DNA of 64,000 nucleotides from Leptidea sinapis. Its lineage: Eukaryota > Arthropoda > Insecta > Lepidoptera > Pieridae. The notes under the pieces are model-generated. The model had not been told where the DNA came from. It did not search any database and saw only the letters and a program-made list of their open reading frames with translations. Shown here piece by piece: positions 44,549 to 56,789 of this stretch. How positions within the stretch are numbered: position 1 is the stretch's first letter; every line of letters starts with the position of its first letter. The DNA lies in NCBI RefSeq assembly GCF_905404315.1, contig NC_066272.1, positions 4,216,001 through 4,280,000 of the forward strand, given 5' to 3'. A program made the translations under genes and the position numbers.

Positions 44549-45829
44549 ATTTAGGAATGTTTTTGAATCGTTCGCTTTGCTCCAGGGAAATTGAACACCG
44601 AAAACAGAAGCAATCGTAGCTGTCCAATTATTTTTCTTATTACTTTGGGATATTTCAAAGTTTCCAATTAAGGTTAACAAAATATTTTCTTGTTGTTTAT
44701 TTACTTCCGCCTTGTATATTTCTAAAACAGAATTTCAAATTTAATCATGTTTTTGGACATCAAGAGTTGTTTGGAAGTATTTTTTCAATCTTACTTAAAA
44801 AAAAATTATTTCATCATAAAAATTTGAAATTAATATGGTAATTTGTTGACCAACATGAGATTGATTTGTGTTTTGATGTGTATTTTATTATATTTACAAT
44901 TTTTACATATTTGTGGAAATATTCAATAAGATAATCTTGAATACCAAATTTTACACGGATCGTTTTAGTACTTCTATTAGTGAAACGAAAACTCTGAAAC
45001 ATAAATCATATGTATATATTATACATATGAACAGAACTTAAAGATGCTTTACTCAGAAATTTATCATGACTTTATAGTTAAAAAAAAAGCAATTGACTTC
45101 AAAAAAAAACTATTCCAAAACAGTAGATACAATATCCTCCCACCGCGGCCCCACTCTCGCCTCTCGCCTTGTCACGTTGCGCGTGCGATACAAGCGCATC
45201 TCAAGTACATTCTTCCTTCAACTATGAATATAAAAAATAACAATAATGGTAACTATTGAATTAGAATTAGAAATTAGAATTAAATTAATTAAATTGTATA
45301 AAAATACGCAATTTTTCTTTTACTTTTTAGTGCATACTTTGTATTTTTTGATTATTACAATTATCAAAATCGGTTCATCCTGTCGAAAGTTCTACAAATA
45401 AAAAATCCTACAAAAAAAACCGTTAGGAAGTCGGTTATAAACATTCTTAATTCCCATAAAAAGTTTATATACGAATTAAGACGTCTTTTATTCTATTTTC
45501 AAATTTAAAAATATAAGTATATAAAATACGCCGGGTATCTTCTTAGTATTTCGTTAAGAGAAGGAAAATTCAATTTATTTATTGAGTTAAATTAATGAAA
45601 GAGTCCTAAATTGTTGTTTTATTAAATCAACTGGCCGTGTGAGTTGGTTGTCTTATGTGACATCATCAATTGAGTCGATGTTACAAATAGTAGTAGGCAA
45701 GCAAATGGTACTATTTAAGGCGTATTTTTTTCTTTCAGATCTCTACATACATAATAAGGATAAAACGTAATTTCGAGATTACGGTTAAGTTTTCGCTACA
45801 AAGGATGTGGCAGTATGGTAGGAACCACA
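44549..45829. other. Unassigned; possible decayed inverted-repeat element
   Basis: The words TTGACTTC (45090) and GAAGTCGGTTA (reverse sense, 45428) lie about 340 bp apart and resemble the ends of a lepidopteran MITE, with a GC-rich core at 45140-45200. The match is weak. Otherwise AT-rich without recognised features. Confidence 0.3.
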
Positions 45830-46310
45830 TTACAATTTGAAGACAGAACGCTAGAAGATAATGTAAGACTACAGGAGGTTCAGCAGTTGTGGCTAAGAGA
45901 CCAAACTACACGAAGAGGGTTACATGAAATTGGTTTTTATGCTCGAAGATTGCTACGAAAGCAGTTGTGACGCAGTAATCACAATTGGCGGCTTCCGTGG
46001 GCTTGGGATGATTTGCGGTGAAGAGTCTACAGTGGTCATTGGTACTATTAATTAACCACGAAAACTCGTTTGAGAACTCCAGGCATAGTCAGCCATCTGC
46101 AGCATACTCGATTCTACGAGAATGCGACTCTGGCAGACGAACCCAGCTTGCATGGATACAAAACAGCATAACTGCACAAAAATACCCCGTGGAGGTAGTA
46201 GAAGCTGCTAGAACCGCAGATAATCCAAATGGGCCAGGAATTTCTACTCCTGTACGATACCTTCCGATACGGTTCAGCAAGTCACCCTTTAATATACCTC
46301 ATTAAGCGAC
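45830..46310 (+). pseudogene. Tc1-like transposase relic
   Basis: The + strand reads LQEVQQLWLRDQTTRRGLHEIGFYARRLLRK, a stop, and then a broken continuation with NHNWRLPWA. TxRRxLHEIGxYARRPLRK is the end of the paired HTH region of Tc1-type transposases. The following WIQNSITAQKY..VVE may be part of the catalytic domain. No DDE triad or inverted repeats could be placed, so the class is probable and the extent approximate. Confidence 0.45.
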
Positions 46311-46549
46311 TGATTTTACATTAATATACAGGGACGTTTACTAAATATCAGCAGTTTTTTCAGTTTATAAACTCAATTAAATTTTAGAATTCTAAAGTGG
46401 TCAGAAATAGTAATGAAAACATAAAATTTTAATTTCAATGATATATAAAAAACATCCAAGTTATAGAATAAATTCTGATGCTTTTCAATTATTCAGGGAT
46501 CTATTTTAGAATGTTTTTAAAAACATGTAGTTATAAATCTTTTATTATG

Positions 46550-46720
46550 GAAGAGGGGGACAGACGAGCGTACGGGTCACCTGGTGTTAGGTGATCACCG
46601 TCGCCCACATTCTCTTGCAACACCAGAGGTATGACAGGAGTGTTGCCGGCCTTTTAGAAAGATGTACGCGCTATTTTTGAAGATACCGATGTCGTATCGT
46701 CCTGGAAATACCGAAAAATC
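46550..46720 (-). mobile_element. LINE-K 3' end fragment
   Basis: The + strand has GACGAGCGTACGGGTCACC, GGTGATCACCGTCGCCCAC and CTCTTGCAACACCAGAGG, the antisense of the LINE-K 3' UTR, then CGTCGTATCGTCCTGGAA from the end of the ORF. About 170 bp. Confidence 0.65.
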
Positions 46721-48525
46721 TTACATTAAACCTAAACTAAGGTATTAGTAAGAACAAGTTTTATAGATCTTTCTGAATTTGATGACAAGTTCTACTTAAG
46801 ATGGCAAAATAAAAATGCAATTTGGTTTCATATATAATATAAGCGTACTGAGGAATTGAGCTCAGTTATATATATTATGATGAAAGAAATTAAAATAGAG
46901 TCAAGTTCATCATTTATTTTCACCATGAAAAAATACTGTATAATTAAAATACTGCTTCAGTGTTTATAACATGATTATTTTCATACTTAATAAAACTACA
47001 TTTTGTTAGACGTATGTTCCTCATACACGAGTTATTTTTTCAGTGCATATTAGGTAGTTGTTCTGTCAACAACCATAAACTGTATACACAATTTGTATGT
47101 AATGTTTTAAGTAACTCTGGATTACACACACTTATGCATGGAAATATATCCCCAATGTTGCTGCTATTCAAACATTTATAAGATTTCTTGATTACACAGT
47201 AGAAACGATAACAGTATTCAACGAATATACCACTCACATGACACTATACAGTTCATCAACACCTCTACTACTAGACACATTTATTGTGTATGTACGGAAT
47301 ACGATCGTATTACAACCACAATCCACATACATGATTCAGAATGTTACAGTTTAGACGATATATTACTGTTAATATAAATTATTTATCAACTAAATCTACT
47401 TTGCTCAAACGTTAGTGTATTATACAGATATATTTAATCAACATGATAAAATTTTTTTGGTGATTATTTTTTAAAAATCAGTTTGCAAACCCGTGGCGTT
47501 AATTAAGTAAATTTGAATGAATATTCGTAATACGTATTTTCAATAATTATTGTAAGTTATTATTTCATATAAATTTTGAGAGGCTGATAAATTCTATAGA
47601 GTTGTTTAGAATGTTATTTCTCTCCAATATTTAAGCCAAAGTTATGGTACAAATTATTGAAAGCTACATAATATCAAATTTGACATCGTGGCAAATTGAA
47701 ATTATTTGGTATATTAAATATACAGATATCAACTGATAATTATTATTCGATGCAAATCTAATAATGGTAATGACACGGATCGAACTCTTCAAATAAAGTT
47801 GTGTATTGTTTTCTTCAAATGTGTCCGATTTGCGATCCTGTCCCGTATTCGATTTAAAGTTACATTTTATCGTCATTATTTCCTTTTTGTGTAACCAAAT
47901 AGTGTGATGGTAACATACCCTTTAAATTTGTTTTTTGAACTTTTTTTAACGATATTTCAAAGGTTATAAATATTAAATAATCTGAACCAGCTTATACCTG
48001 TAATAAAGGAAAGTAGTAATGACGTATTGGAGTTCACTCAAACTCTTATATTTTGTGAGTGTAAGCAAGTTAACTTCACACAATTTAAAATATAAATGAA
48101 CTAAAAGCTTCGGAACCAATTATTTTTATCAATCAAATGCCATTGATGATATTGACATGCAGGATTATGTAGTCACAATAAGTGAAATGTGTACAGTTTC
48201 CAGTAATGGTTTTTCTTTGTGAATGTAATTGTTCTGCGCTGGGGATTATATAGTCGTTACCTTGATGTGCCTCGCTGCTATCAACATTCGTTTACGCTGC
48301 AATTGTAAAGGCTTTAGTGTGACGTTCAGTTTAAATGAAACGTTGGAAAATACTTTTAAATGTAAAAATTTTGTGCTGCTCTTATGTTTTCTATGTTAGT
48401 CAAGAATACTTCACGAAGTAGGTATAAAAAATATAGTAGTAGTAGTATAAAAAAATGGTAATATTTGTATCATTATAAGTTTCTAAGTATCATATTAACT
48501 AGTTTAATTAATTTATATACCTAGG
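46721..48525. other. Unassigned AT-rich DNA
   Basis: No recognised gene or repeat in 1.8 kb; the short - strand frames (47040-47237, 47664-47876) have no motif. Confidence 0.5.
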
Positions 48526-48527
48526 TA

Positions 48528-49715
48528 ACACTGAAAATGTTTAGAAAATGAAAAGCGGCTTAATGTAGAAAGTTGCCAATATATTTATTGTTTTCGAAGT
48601 AATCTCCGTTTCTCTCTACACATCGTCGTATTCGATGGAACCACTGAGTCCATTCTCACTAAGGGGTTTCTTGTATGGCATTCAGGACTCATCAAGCGAA
48701 TACCTCGAATTTTATCTTTAGTTCTTCGGAATAAATAAAAGTAGCAGGGCGCCAGGTCAGGATGTTATTACGGATGACTCATTATCTCGACACCTGCCAT
48801 AGTCAAATATTCAACAATCCGTTTTGGGGAGTGCGCTGAAGCATTGTCGTGGTGAAGGAGGATCCTGCTGTCGAATTTTTTCCAAGACAACAGGCAAACA
48901 GCGATTGACATACCAGTAACTGTCCTTCCATCTTCTAACACAACTGTCGCGAAATGACCTTTCCGACCAAATAATAAGGCAATCATCTTTTTTCCTTGAC
49001 TTCTTTTTTTGTTGGCCGATCCTCGAAAAGACACCCACTGAGCTGATTGTCTTTTGGTTTCGGGTTCGTAGCAATATATCTAGCTTTCATTACCTGTGAC
49101 GATGTCAAATACAGCATTTCAGTTACCACCGTTGAACTAATCTATCATTTGGCGACACCAGTCCAGTTTCTGATCGTCGGTTATAAAGTATGGGGAATCC
49201 ATCTGGTACAAAGCTTGCTGACGCCTAAATGTTCGTGCAATATTTTTTGTATTTGACTCATACCAATGCCTAGGCTTGCTCTTGTCTGCTGATAGGTCAC
49301 TCTCTTATCTTCCACTATCATGCGTCGCACAGCACTGATATTATCTTCAGTAGTCGCTCTTAAAGGACGTCATCATTGAGATTGCTACGTCCACGCTTAA
49401 ACTCAAACCAACGTAAGACCAAATAGTGGCACGAGATGGGGCTTCATTAAGAAATCCTAATCGCGGCCTATCAGAGCTTTGTTGTTGAGTAAGCCCACAA
49501 CGAAAGTCATAATAAATCATTGACCGAAAATTTTCTCGCGTTAGGTTTATTTTCACGTGCAACAAGAGTTTTAGATTTGCCGCCAATTCACAAAAAAAAA
49601 TGACAAATGAATGCAATATACTACATTAGGTTACCAAAGAGTTCTCAAATTGAAATTAAAAAAAAATTATCATTAGCAATGTTTCTAACTGGCAATTTCT
49701 AAATTTTTTCAGTGG
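48528..49715 (-). mobile_element. mariner element (1,188 bp) with TIRs and TA target site
   Basis: Imperfect terminal inverted repeats: ACACTGAAAATGTTTAGAAA at 48528 and, on the other strand, CCACTGAAAAAATTTAGAAA from 49715. TA dinucleotides at 48526-48527 and 49716-49717 fit the TA target duplication of Tc1/mariner elements. The transposase relic fills the space. Length is near the family norm of about 1.3 kb, a little shorter through deletions. Confidence 0.85.
48570..49600 (-). pseudogene. mariner transposase (DD34D), multiply frameshifted
   Basis: Read in pieces on the - strand: LTRENFRSMIYYDFRCGLTQ with EAPSRAT (HTH region), EDNISAVRRMIVEDKRVTYQ and SLGIGMSQIQKILHEHLGV with LCTRWIPH, then GHFATVVLEDGRTVTG, ILLHHDNASAHS (second catalytic Asp), VEYLTMAGVEIMSHP and, near the end, WFHRIRRCVERNGDYFE. 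All parts are in the right order but in different frames, and the stretch around the first catalytic aspartate and the PYSPDLAPCD region is lost or scrambled. A mariner-family transposase excises and inserts the element at TA. Inactive. Confidence 0.88.
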
Positions 49716-49889
49716 TACGTTAAAGGAGGAGAAAGGATGTTAAGCTTACTAACAGTATTAATACGGTTTCAGTATTCATAAATTATTCGACAGAGAATAA
49801 TACTGCAATAAACTTTTTTAGCGTCATCATGAAAGTCAAGACATAATTTATTATAATATTTCTTTAATGTTAGTAGTCTCCCCATAAGA

Positions 49890-50025
49890 TGAATCAATGA
49901 TTTGGCCAAGATCGCCGGAATAGATTGGAATAGGCCGGCGCAGAACGAATCGTCATGGTGATATTTGGGGGAGGCCTTTGTCCAATACTGGACGTCCTTC
50001 AGCTGAAATGATGATTATTATGATT
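49890..50025 (+). mobile_element. RTE LINE 3' end
   Basis: GGGGGAGGCCTTTGTCCAAT, then GGACGTCCTTCAGCTGAAAT and ATGATGATTATTATGATT, a variant of the RTE terminus of the tandem unit. The ATG tail has decayed to ATT-containing triplets. Confidence 0.75.
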
Positions 50026-50109
50026 GCTTATGTGACCAGACCTGGGCTACAATTGATTACACGAAAGAAATCCATAAATAACTCAAAAGGAAATTGTAAA
50101 AGTTATATA

Positions 50110-50345
50110 AAAAAACAGCCAAAGATGAAAAGTCTGAGAATTGAACAAAGCATACAAGATTTTGTAACGATAAGTCACTCGAACGGCTAGCTCAGTTGGT
50201 TAGAGCACCGGCACGGAAAGCCGGAGGTCGAGGAATCGTTTCTGTTTTCAAATTTTATTTGTGTTTTAATCCTAGAAGTGTGGGTTACCACTTAAAAAAA
50301 CATAACAAATTGTTTAGATTTATAAGAGCGACATCTCAAGTCAAT
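50110..50345 (+). repeat. tRNA-like dispersed element, copy 1 of a tandem pair
   Basis: Begins near TGAGAATTGAACAAAGC, includes the tRNA-like start GAACGGCTAGCTCAGTTGG (50181) with a good A box, an anticodon arm CCGGC..GCCGG, then breaks down (GGTCGAGGAATCG) where the B box should be. It ends with TTTTAATCCTAGAAGTGTGG and CACTTAAAAAAACATA. The next copy follows at a period of about 285 bp. Confidence 0.7.
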
Positions 50346-50394
50346 TTCCTAATATGCAAATTATTGGGGTTGAGCAGGTTATCAACTGTAAAGC

Positions 50395-50630
50395 AGATCC
50401 TGTAGATGAAGCCACAACCTGAGAGTTGAACAAAGCAAACAGAATTTTATAACAAGGCGGTACTCGAACAGTTAGCTCAGTTGGTTAGAGCACCGGCACG
50501 GAACGCCGGAGGTCGTGGGTTCAATTCCCGCATCGTCATAAAATATTATTTTTCAAATTTTATTTGTGTATTAATCCTAGAAGTGAGGGTTATCACTTAA
50601 AAAAAAACATAAATTGTTTAAACTAAAACG
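50395..50630 (+). repeat. tRNA-like dispersed element, copy 2 of a tandem pair
   Basis: Same element with a longer head (AGATCCTGTAGATGAAGCC, ACAACCTGAGAGTTGAAC), a full tRNA-like core (50466-50538) and the same tail (ATTAATCCTAGAAGTGAGGG, CACTTAAAAAAAAACAT). A SINE-like RNA polymerase III origin is likely for the core, but the conserved flanks show that the repeat is larger than the tRNA part. Confidence 0.72.
50466..50538 (+). tRNA. tRNA-like pseudogene (73 nt) inside the repeat
   Basis: Folds as a cloverleaf of exact tRNA length: D arm around AGCTCAGTTGGTTAGAGC, anticodon stem CCGGC/GCCGG with loop ACGGAAC, five-base variable loop AGGTC, T arm GTGGG/CCCGC with loop TTCAATT. The acceptor stem is decayed here (GAACAGT/ATCGTCA), but the GAACGGC start of copy 1 would pair better. 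C in place of U at position 33 and the unfitting GGA anticodon for a short-variable-arm tRNA argue against a working gene. Confidence 0.45.
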
Positions 50631-51189
50631 AATTGCTTACAGTTTGCTTTTCAGTCAGTAAGTGAATTATCAGAATTGATTTGTGAATTAATTCAGAATA
50701 CTGTGGTGTGTACGTACCCTTTGTACTTAGGATGTCAGCGTGCAGTAATGTAGTTGGTACGCCATAATAATCAAATTGCGAACAATGTGATAATATTTAT
50801 AACAAGATAACATTATTCATTCACCTATCCAAGACTCTGAGGATATCCCGTATGGCAAATGGAGCATTTGAAAGCAGTTTAGCTTATTGAATGTTGAATA
50901 AACAATCATTAATCACCATTTTCCACGCGACGAGTGAATAGTTTTACCGGTATTGATCTAAAAAAGCATTTGGAAAAGATGCGCTTTGCTGGGTTTCCAG
51001 TCGGAACATTTCATATTCATATTGATAATACGTGGTTTTCTAACTTTAGAATAGAAATGTTGGTCGACTGTATGTTATACAAATTGTAGATCATGCTATT
51101 TAATTTTGTTATCTGACTATTCTTACGAAGCTAGCAATATGCTACAAAGTGCCTATTTGTTCAGACAGTACGGGTCCCAGTGTTCTGTG
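50631..51189. other. Unassigned DNA
   Basis: No recognised feature. Confidence 0.5.
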
Positions 51190-51586
51190 AACAGCTGGAA
51201 CACTTGGCGTTGCATTGAGTATATTCTACTGCATTTATCACGGGGAGAGTTCCGAAGAGACCATATTTTATCATATTTCACCATCAGGTTAATAATTCTG
51301 CCGCCGATTTCCACCTTCGCACGACACACCACAAATTACGATAGCATCCCCACCATCTGGATGTGTGGTGGTCCTAAAGAGTGCGGTTTTTAAGAAACTT
51401 TCTTCCACGTACTACAAAGCTATGTTATGAGCTTTCTTGTGCGGTGTTTCCAGAGCGATACGATATGAATTCCTTCAAAAAAAGAGAGTACACCTTCCTT
51501 AAACCTCGGCAACGCTCCTCTAATTTATCTGGTGTTGCAAGAGAATGTGGGCGGCAGTGAACACTTAACACCAGGTGACCGGTACG
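51190..51586 (+). pseudogene. LINE-K ORF2 C-terminus and 3' UTR
   Basis: The + strand reads YCIYHGESSEE, then AADFHLRTTHHKLR..HPHHLDVWW, RFLRNFLPRTTKLCYELSC and AVFPERYDMNSFKKREYTFLK, with indels between. It is followed by the LINE-K 3' UTR (GGTGTTGCAAGAGAATGTGG, ACTTAACACCAGGTGACC). It shows the order ORF end to 3' UTR that is broken in the unit. Confidence 0.75.
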
Positions 51587-52660
51587 ATATCGACAAGATA
51601 TCGATTCAAATATTAATGTTGAATCATCAATTCAGGATTCACTTTGAGCATACAAAAGTCAGTATACTGTAGCGAGTCCTTACTAGAATGAATTTAAATA
51701 AAATATCAAATGGCATAAGACAACCTGGGGACTTAATAGTCAAGTAAGTAAAAGAACGTGTTTTGCGAAACCCAGCTCTAACATAACATTATAAGAAAAT
51801 AAAGTTCGATATCCAAAATTTTACTTTTTTCAATTCGGTCGTAACAATGAAGTAAAATAATAAATCTAAATGCATCGTGTCATCCAACATTTTCACTGCA
51901 AGTAAGAATAAATATTACATTTAACCATTAATCGGCGCTACTACTAACAAGCTTTTTTTACCAAATAACATGCTCTTGGTTTATATAGGATTTGCGTTAC
52001 GCTAGTTGATACCCACCTTAACAGATTAATAGCGAGATGTAATCTCATAAGATAATAGTTAATATTATTTGCTTTAGAGGGACGCATATAACAAACTATA
52101 CCTTATAGGATATTCTGTGCTATGTAGGTGATTTGGAACAATAATGATCTTTATCTCAACGAATTACTGATTCTGCTGAGTATAAACAAGCAGTAATATT
52201 TTATGGATACTAATCGAGATGAATCTTGTTCAATCTTCCCTTGTTCGGACTTATGTTTGGGTTCGGAACAGCTGTCGTAAGGGATTTGTCAAGGAGGGCA
52301 ATTTCTATAATACATCTGAACTAGGTACAAATATATTTTATACGCATAATGCTGTTAAGGATTGTGACTTCTTGCATATTTATATTAAGTAAAATTATCA
52401 TAAACAAATAAATTATACAGGATGAAATTTGTAAGTGGGCGTAGAAGGCCTAATCCGAAACTATGGAAAATAGCAAAAAGTTAATATATACTGTTACTGC
52501 ATCATTGGATTTATGAAAAATCAATATTCCTAGCCAGGAATCAAACAAAAAAAACGTATGCTCGTGCAATGAATTTATTTGCATATAAATGGAAGACGGT
52601 ATGCTAACTAAATAAAAATATATAAGCTGTGAAAATACATAATGGAAAATGGAAAACAGT
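51587..52660. other. Unassigned DNA
   Basis: Nothing recognised in about 1 kb of AT-rich sequence. Confidence 0.5.
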
Positions 52661-53304
52661 ACTAGTTGACCCGACAGACGTTGTTCTGTTTATAATAAAC
52701 AAAATAATGTTTTTTATGAGTAAGTCAATAATAGAAAATATGTCCATACAAAACAAATATTGGAAATAAGAATAATTGCTTTAGATTGTTAATTTTCTCC
52801 CACAATGAGAACAGCCACTTCATCAATGATGGTTGAATTAAACCTCCTTGTGTGCAACCGGTATTCACCGGCAAGTGGTGTGGAATTCTAAGCCTATATA
52901 CTTCATTGTCACTCTCAAACTTATGATTTATCAGTCTACTTAAAAATAATCTGATAGATAGTTAACAACTGTTGTTAATCTATCAAATCTATTAGCCATC
53001 TAGTTAGCTAAAATTAAATTTATTTTTTACCACCTGAGAAAGATAGTAAGATAATATAAAGATTCTAATTAGTCATTCATTTTAAACTATTGTTTCAATT
53101 TGATTTCTGAACGATGGGGGACACAGCAAAGGAAAAACAAAATTATTGTTTCTATTTAATTCTGAGAATTTTCATATTTATTCACCTTTTTAACCTTCCC
53201 TGGATGTCCACAAATAATTCAAGACCAAAATTAGCCAAATCGGTCCAGTCGTTCTCGAGTTTTAGCGAGACTTACGAACAGCAATTCATTTTTATATATA
53301 TAGA
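52661..53304 (-). mobile_element. Non-autonomous Helitron
   Basis: On the - strand it starts TCTATATATATAAAAATGAA (53304) and ends ACAACGTCTGTCGGGTCAA plus CTAGT (52661). It contains CGGTCCAGTCGTTCTCGAG near the 5' end and CATACAAAACAAATATTGG, the latter shared with the outer Helitron at 60432-61290. No RepHel coding is seen. Confidence 0.72.
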
Positions 53305-53944
53305 TATATTATGATATTATTTAAAGACATAATATTCTCTCCAAACGCAGAGCTCTCTGTGGTTGCTATGAACAATATAGATTGGGATTAATTCCAAATT
53401 CCAATGAAATATCAGCTTATACATTATTCAAGTTTAATTCCAGATTATGACATCTGCTTTTGTGGAAAGTTAGCTCAACTCGAGCGTGGTCTGGGCGGAC
53501 CCGCATTGAGTTGTAACAGCCAATTACTTTGTACAAAACTTATCGGTTAGATTGCAATGTCCAATTCAATTTGCATAATCCGCAACTGAACTAATATGAA
53601 TCATCCTGATCTGAGTACTCCCAACGTCTGTTGTATAATCATTAATTACATGACTAAAATTTCAAGGAAATTCTTATTAATATGAGAAGTAAAACGTCGG
53701 GTATTTTTAAAGAGTTAGCTAAGAACATGTAAGAATGAGGTTTCGTATCGTAAAAATTTAAATGAGAAAAGTGTGGATAGCTTAAATTAATATTTTTTTA
53801 TATTTCTTATGTGAGTGAGTGAGTTTTGTGTGATGTCCTGATATGTGATTTCCAATTTATACATCTTTATTGATTTTGATTCATTAAGTTGTTTAGATAC
53901 TCGTATTGTGTAATCGACGATAGGTTACCAGTTGCTATTATTGT
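53305..53944. other. Unassigned DNA
   Basis: No feature recognised. Confidence 0.5.
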
Positions 53945-54235
53945 TACCAGTGGGAGGTTCCTTTGCACAGGATGCCGGCTAGATTGTGAGTACCAGAACA
54001 GCACCTATTTCTGCCGTGAAGCAGTAATGTGTAAACATCGCTGTGTTTCGGTCTGAAGCACACCGTAGCTAGTGAAATTACTGGGCAAATAAGACTTGAC
54101 ATCTTACGCCTCAACGTGACGAGCGCAATTGTATTGCCGCTCAGAATTTTTGTATTTTTTTTTTGTAATAGGCAGGGCGTATCATTACCATAAGCTGAAC
54201 GTCCTGCTCATCTCGACCCTTTTTTTCATAAAAGA
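53945..54235. repeat. Unclassified 290-bp dispersed repeat, copy A
   Basis: Contains GTTCCTTTGCACAGGATGCC, CTGTGTTTCGGTCTGAAG, GCTAGTGAAATTACTGGGCA, GTGACGAGCGCAATTGTA, GGCAGGGCGTATCATTACC and a terminal TTTTTTTCATAAAA. A second copy lies at 62550-62800. It looks like a retroposed 3' end or SINE, but I cannot assign the family. Confidence 0.65.
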
Positions 54236-54448
54236 ATGGCAATCGAAAATATTTTGACTCTTCGAAGAGGATAGAAATTGGGTAATCGCTGTTTAATCTC
54301 AAGTATTTTTTAATATTATGTTAATTTAATATTATGTATAAGTAATACAAACAGGTTTTTTTTTTAATATTATGTTAAAGTAAACTATTACTCAAAATAA
54401 GTACTAGTTTTTTTTACAATAATTCTCAATTGCATTAGTTCTTTTGAA
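54236..54448. other. Unassigned DNA
   Basis: Short AT-rich gap with TTAATATTATGTT-type simple repeats. Confidence 0.5.
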
Positions 54449-55104
54449 TCTATACTTAATATTAGAAAGAGGAAAGATTTGAGTGTTTGCTTGCATTGAA
54501 TAGGCTCCGAAACTACTGAACCAATTTGATAAATTATTTTATTGTTCGGAAGCTACACTATCCTGGGGTGATTTAGGCCTTTTTGGTTTAAAAAAAAAAT
54601 TGGGGATACTTACTAAAACTCCAATAATGTAACCCAAAGTGTAAAAAAATTCTAAAATATATTCTTTACATCGCGTGCGCTGCGAAAACAATTGCTGATG
54701 AAATAAAATAATTTAGCATTATACTACGACTTTGCAGAACACATTATTATTTACAAATAATGTCGTCATAGCATGTTATATAATAAGTAATCTTTTATTT
54801 AAAATGAATCAATTTTTAGTTTATTCAAACAAAACAAATCATTACGGGGAAGCGTACCAAGAATAGAGCAACTATTTCGATCAACGGATCCACCTAGCTG
54901 CTTGTATCCAACGAGGAATACTGCCAGTATTCTTGATACGGTTAATTATAGTTTTTAACCGTAATGATAGTTTTAATTTTATGTAATCATAGTATTGTAA
55001 ATATAGTTATAAGATTTGTTTTATTTAAAAGAATTAATTGAAATGTTGTTACTACTTGCTCAGTCCTGTGTGTACGCAGACGAAGTCGCGGGGTATCGGC
55101 TAGT
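54449..55104 (+). mobile_element. Non-autonomous Helitron
   Basis: Starts with A then TCTATACTTAATATTAGAAA, includes GCTCCGAAACTACTGAACC and ends TACGCAGACGAAGTCGCGGG plus TATCGGCTAGT. TC..CTAGT ends and internal words are those of a widespread lepidopteran Helitron. Near 54996 it carries TTGTAAATATAGTTATAAG, the same word that follows the Helitron at 31558, suggesting an insertion or a shared module. Confidence 0.7.
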
Positions 55105-56765
55105 CCACAATAAAATGGTTGAACAGAATTCAGGTTCGATGTTGACGCAGCAGCTTTTTAAATCTTATCACGTCACGTTTTATGGGTTAGAAGCTTATAG
55201 TAGATTAACATTTTATTTCCCAATTTCGTGGAAAGAGCAGAGGGGCTGTTGTTGGTAAATTTCTCACAAAGCAAATAAAAATTGGTCTTGAGTATAATTT
55301 TACTGTTGAGAAGTGAACCGTGATAAGTTTTTTTCCAAATTCCGGTGTTATAGGTGGTTCGACTTAAAAAATTAGAAGACTTAACGAACCGGGCAAAGAA
55401 CATGAAATATTTTGGTGAAATTTTAATATTATAATTTATTATTTCTATATTTAACATAAAACTACATCATACATTATTTCGGTTGAGTGAACACTGCTGA
55501 TTTATGAGAGCAGAATAACGTAACATTAGTTTTGGAACAACCTTAATTCTTTTAGACGTATTTCAATATTAATTTATATCTTAAGGTAAATAATTTATAT
55601 CTTTTATTGAGCTGCTAGCCAGGACTTCACTAGTATATATAAAAATTTATATTATTTTCCTGACAATCAATAACTTGTACAGTATTTAGTTTAGTCTTTA
55701 AATTTTTAGGGTGGGAAACTTATGCATTTTTGAAATCCTGGCCAAACTGGTGCAGTCACTTTTTTTAAGGAAAAAAATAATTTGGTATTTGTGTATACAT
55801 ATTATGCATTAGAAAATAATAATTCTTTTGATATTACACAGCGATAGTTTAATTGTATTTGTATAAATATTTAGTATAAATTCACTATAATTAATGTAAT
55901 TATTTTCTACTAAAACACAAGCATTGCAGGTACTACTTTTTATATTAAGCATAATACTGTCATTAACATACCAGTGATTATGGGGCTGGACAAACTTTAC
56001 AAAGCTGTAATGTTAGGATAGGCTGATGGTGTTACGCTTATGTTTCTATGATCTTCACGTTATGATACAAAAAAATAATTGTAGCATCAAAAATGTCTGA
56101 AATAGTAGTTGTATAAGCTAGCAGTCGTATAGAAACACTTTCAGTAAGCCAAACGAAATATTACTAAAGTAATAAAAAACCTGTACCTAAATACAAATGA
56201 TAGAAAACAAAAATAAACTTGCCTTGTAACCATAGAATGAAACTCAGCCATCCCTAACTGGGGCCGAGTAATAAAATAATGGTCCGCAACAAGGTCTCTC
56301 GTTAGCGCTACGGTCACAATGATGTGAAGTATCCTACACGTGTGAAGAGTTCTGGCGTCACGCCAAATAGAGATTGTAGTCATCTCAAGTGCCTCGGTCA
56401 GCTAAATAAAGCTTATCCATCCGATATATATATATATATATACATATATATGAATGTACAGGACCAAATTTTTCTCTACTACAGTACTTTATTTTCACAA
56501 AAGTATATCGAAATATTTTTATAGCAGAAGAAAAACATGCTAGAACAGCTTAGAGCAGCAAACATTTAGAGCAGCTTAAAAGCAGAGTTCTATTCGTAAT
56601 GCTCCGTAGCCATCGCAGCCTTTTGCAAGGCTCACAATAATTTCATAAACAGTTATAGAAATATAAGACCTGAATATGTTTTTTTAGTGGATGGTAAGAT
56701 ATATTGTGAAATATTTTTAAAAACCCACTACATCACTCATATTCAAAAGGGATAGGCCCGAACCC
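55105..56765. other. Unassigned DNA with a TA microsatellite
   Basis: AT-rich, no gene recognised. A TATATATA run lies at 56425-56452. Frames at 55173-55457 and 56141-56383 (-) show no motif. Confidence 0.5.
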
Positions 56766-56789
56766 ATGAAAGTTAGCTCTTGTCCATCC

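Noticed and set aside
45088..45445. MITE with GACTTC/GAAGTC inverted ends
   Set aside because: Only six to eight bases match at each end and no target duplication was found; kept only as a weak remark.
50466..50538. Functional tRNA gene
   Set aside because: Acceptor stem mispaired, C at position 33, anticodon GGA without the long variable arm of tRNA-Ser, and the core lies in a dispersed repeat with conserved flanks.
56425..56452. TATATATA run as a promoter TATA box
   Set aside because: It is a simple microsatellite with no gene downstream.
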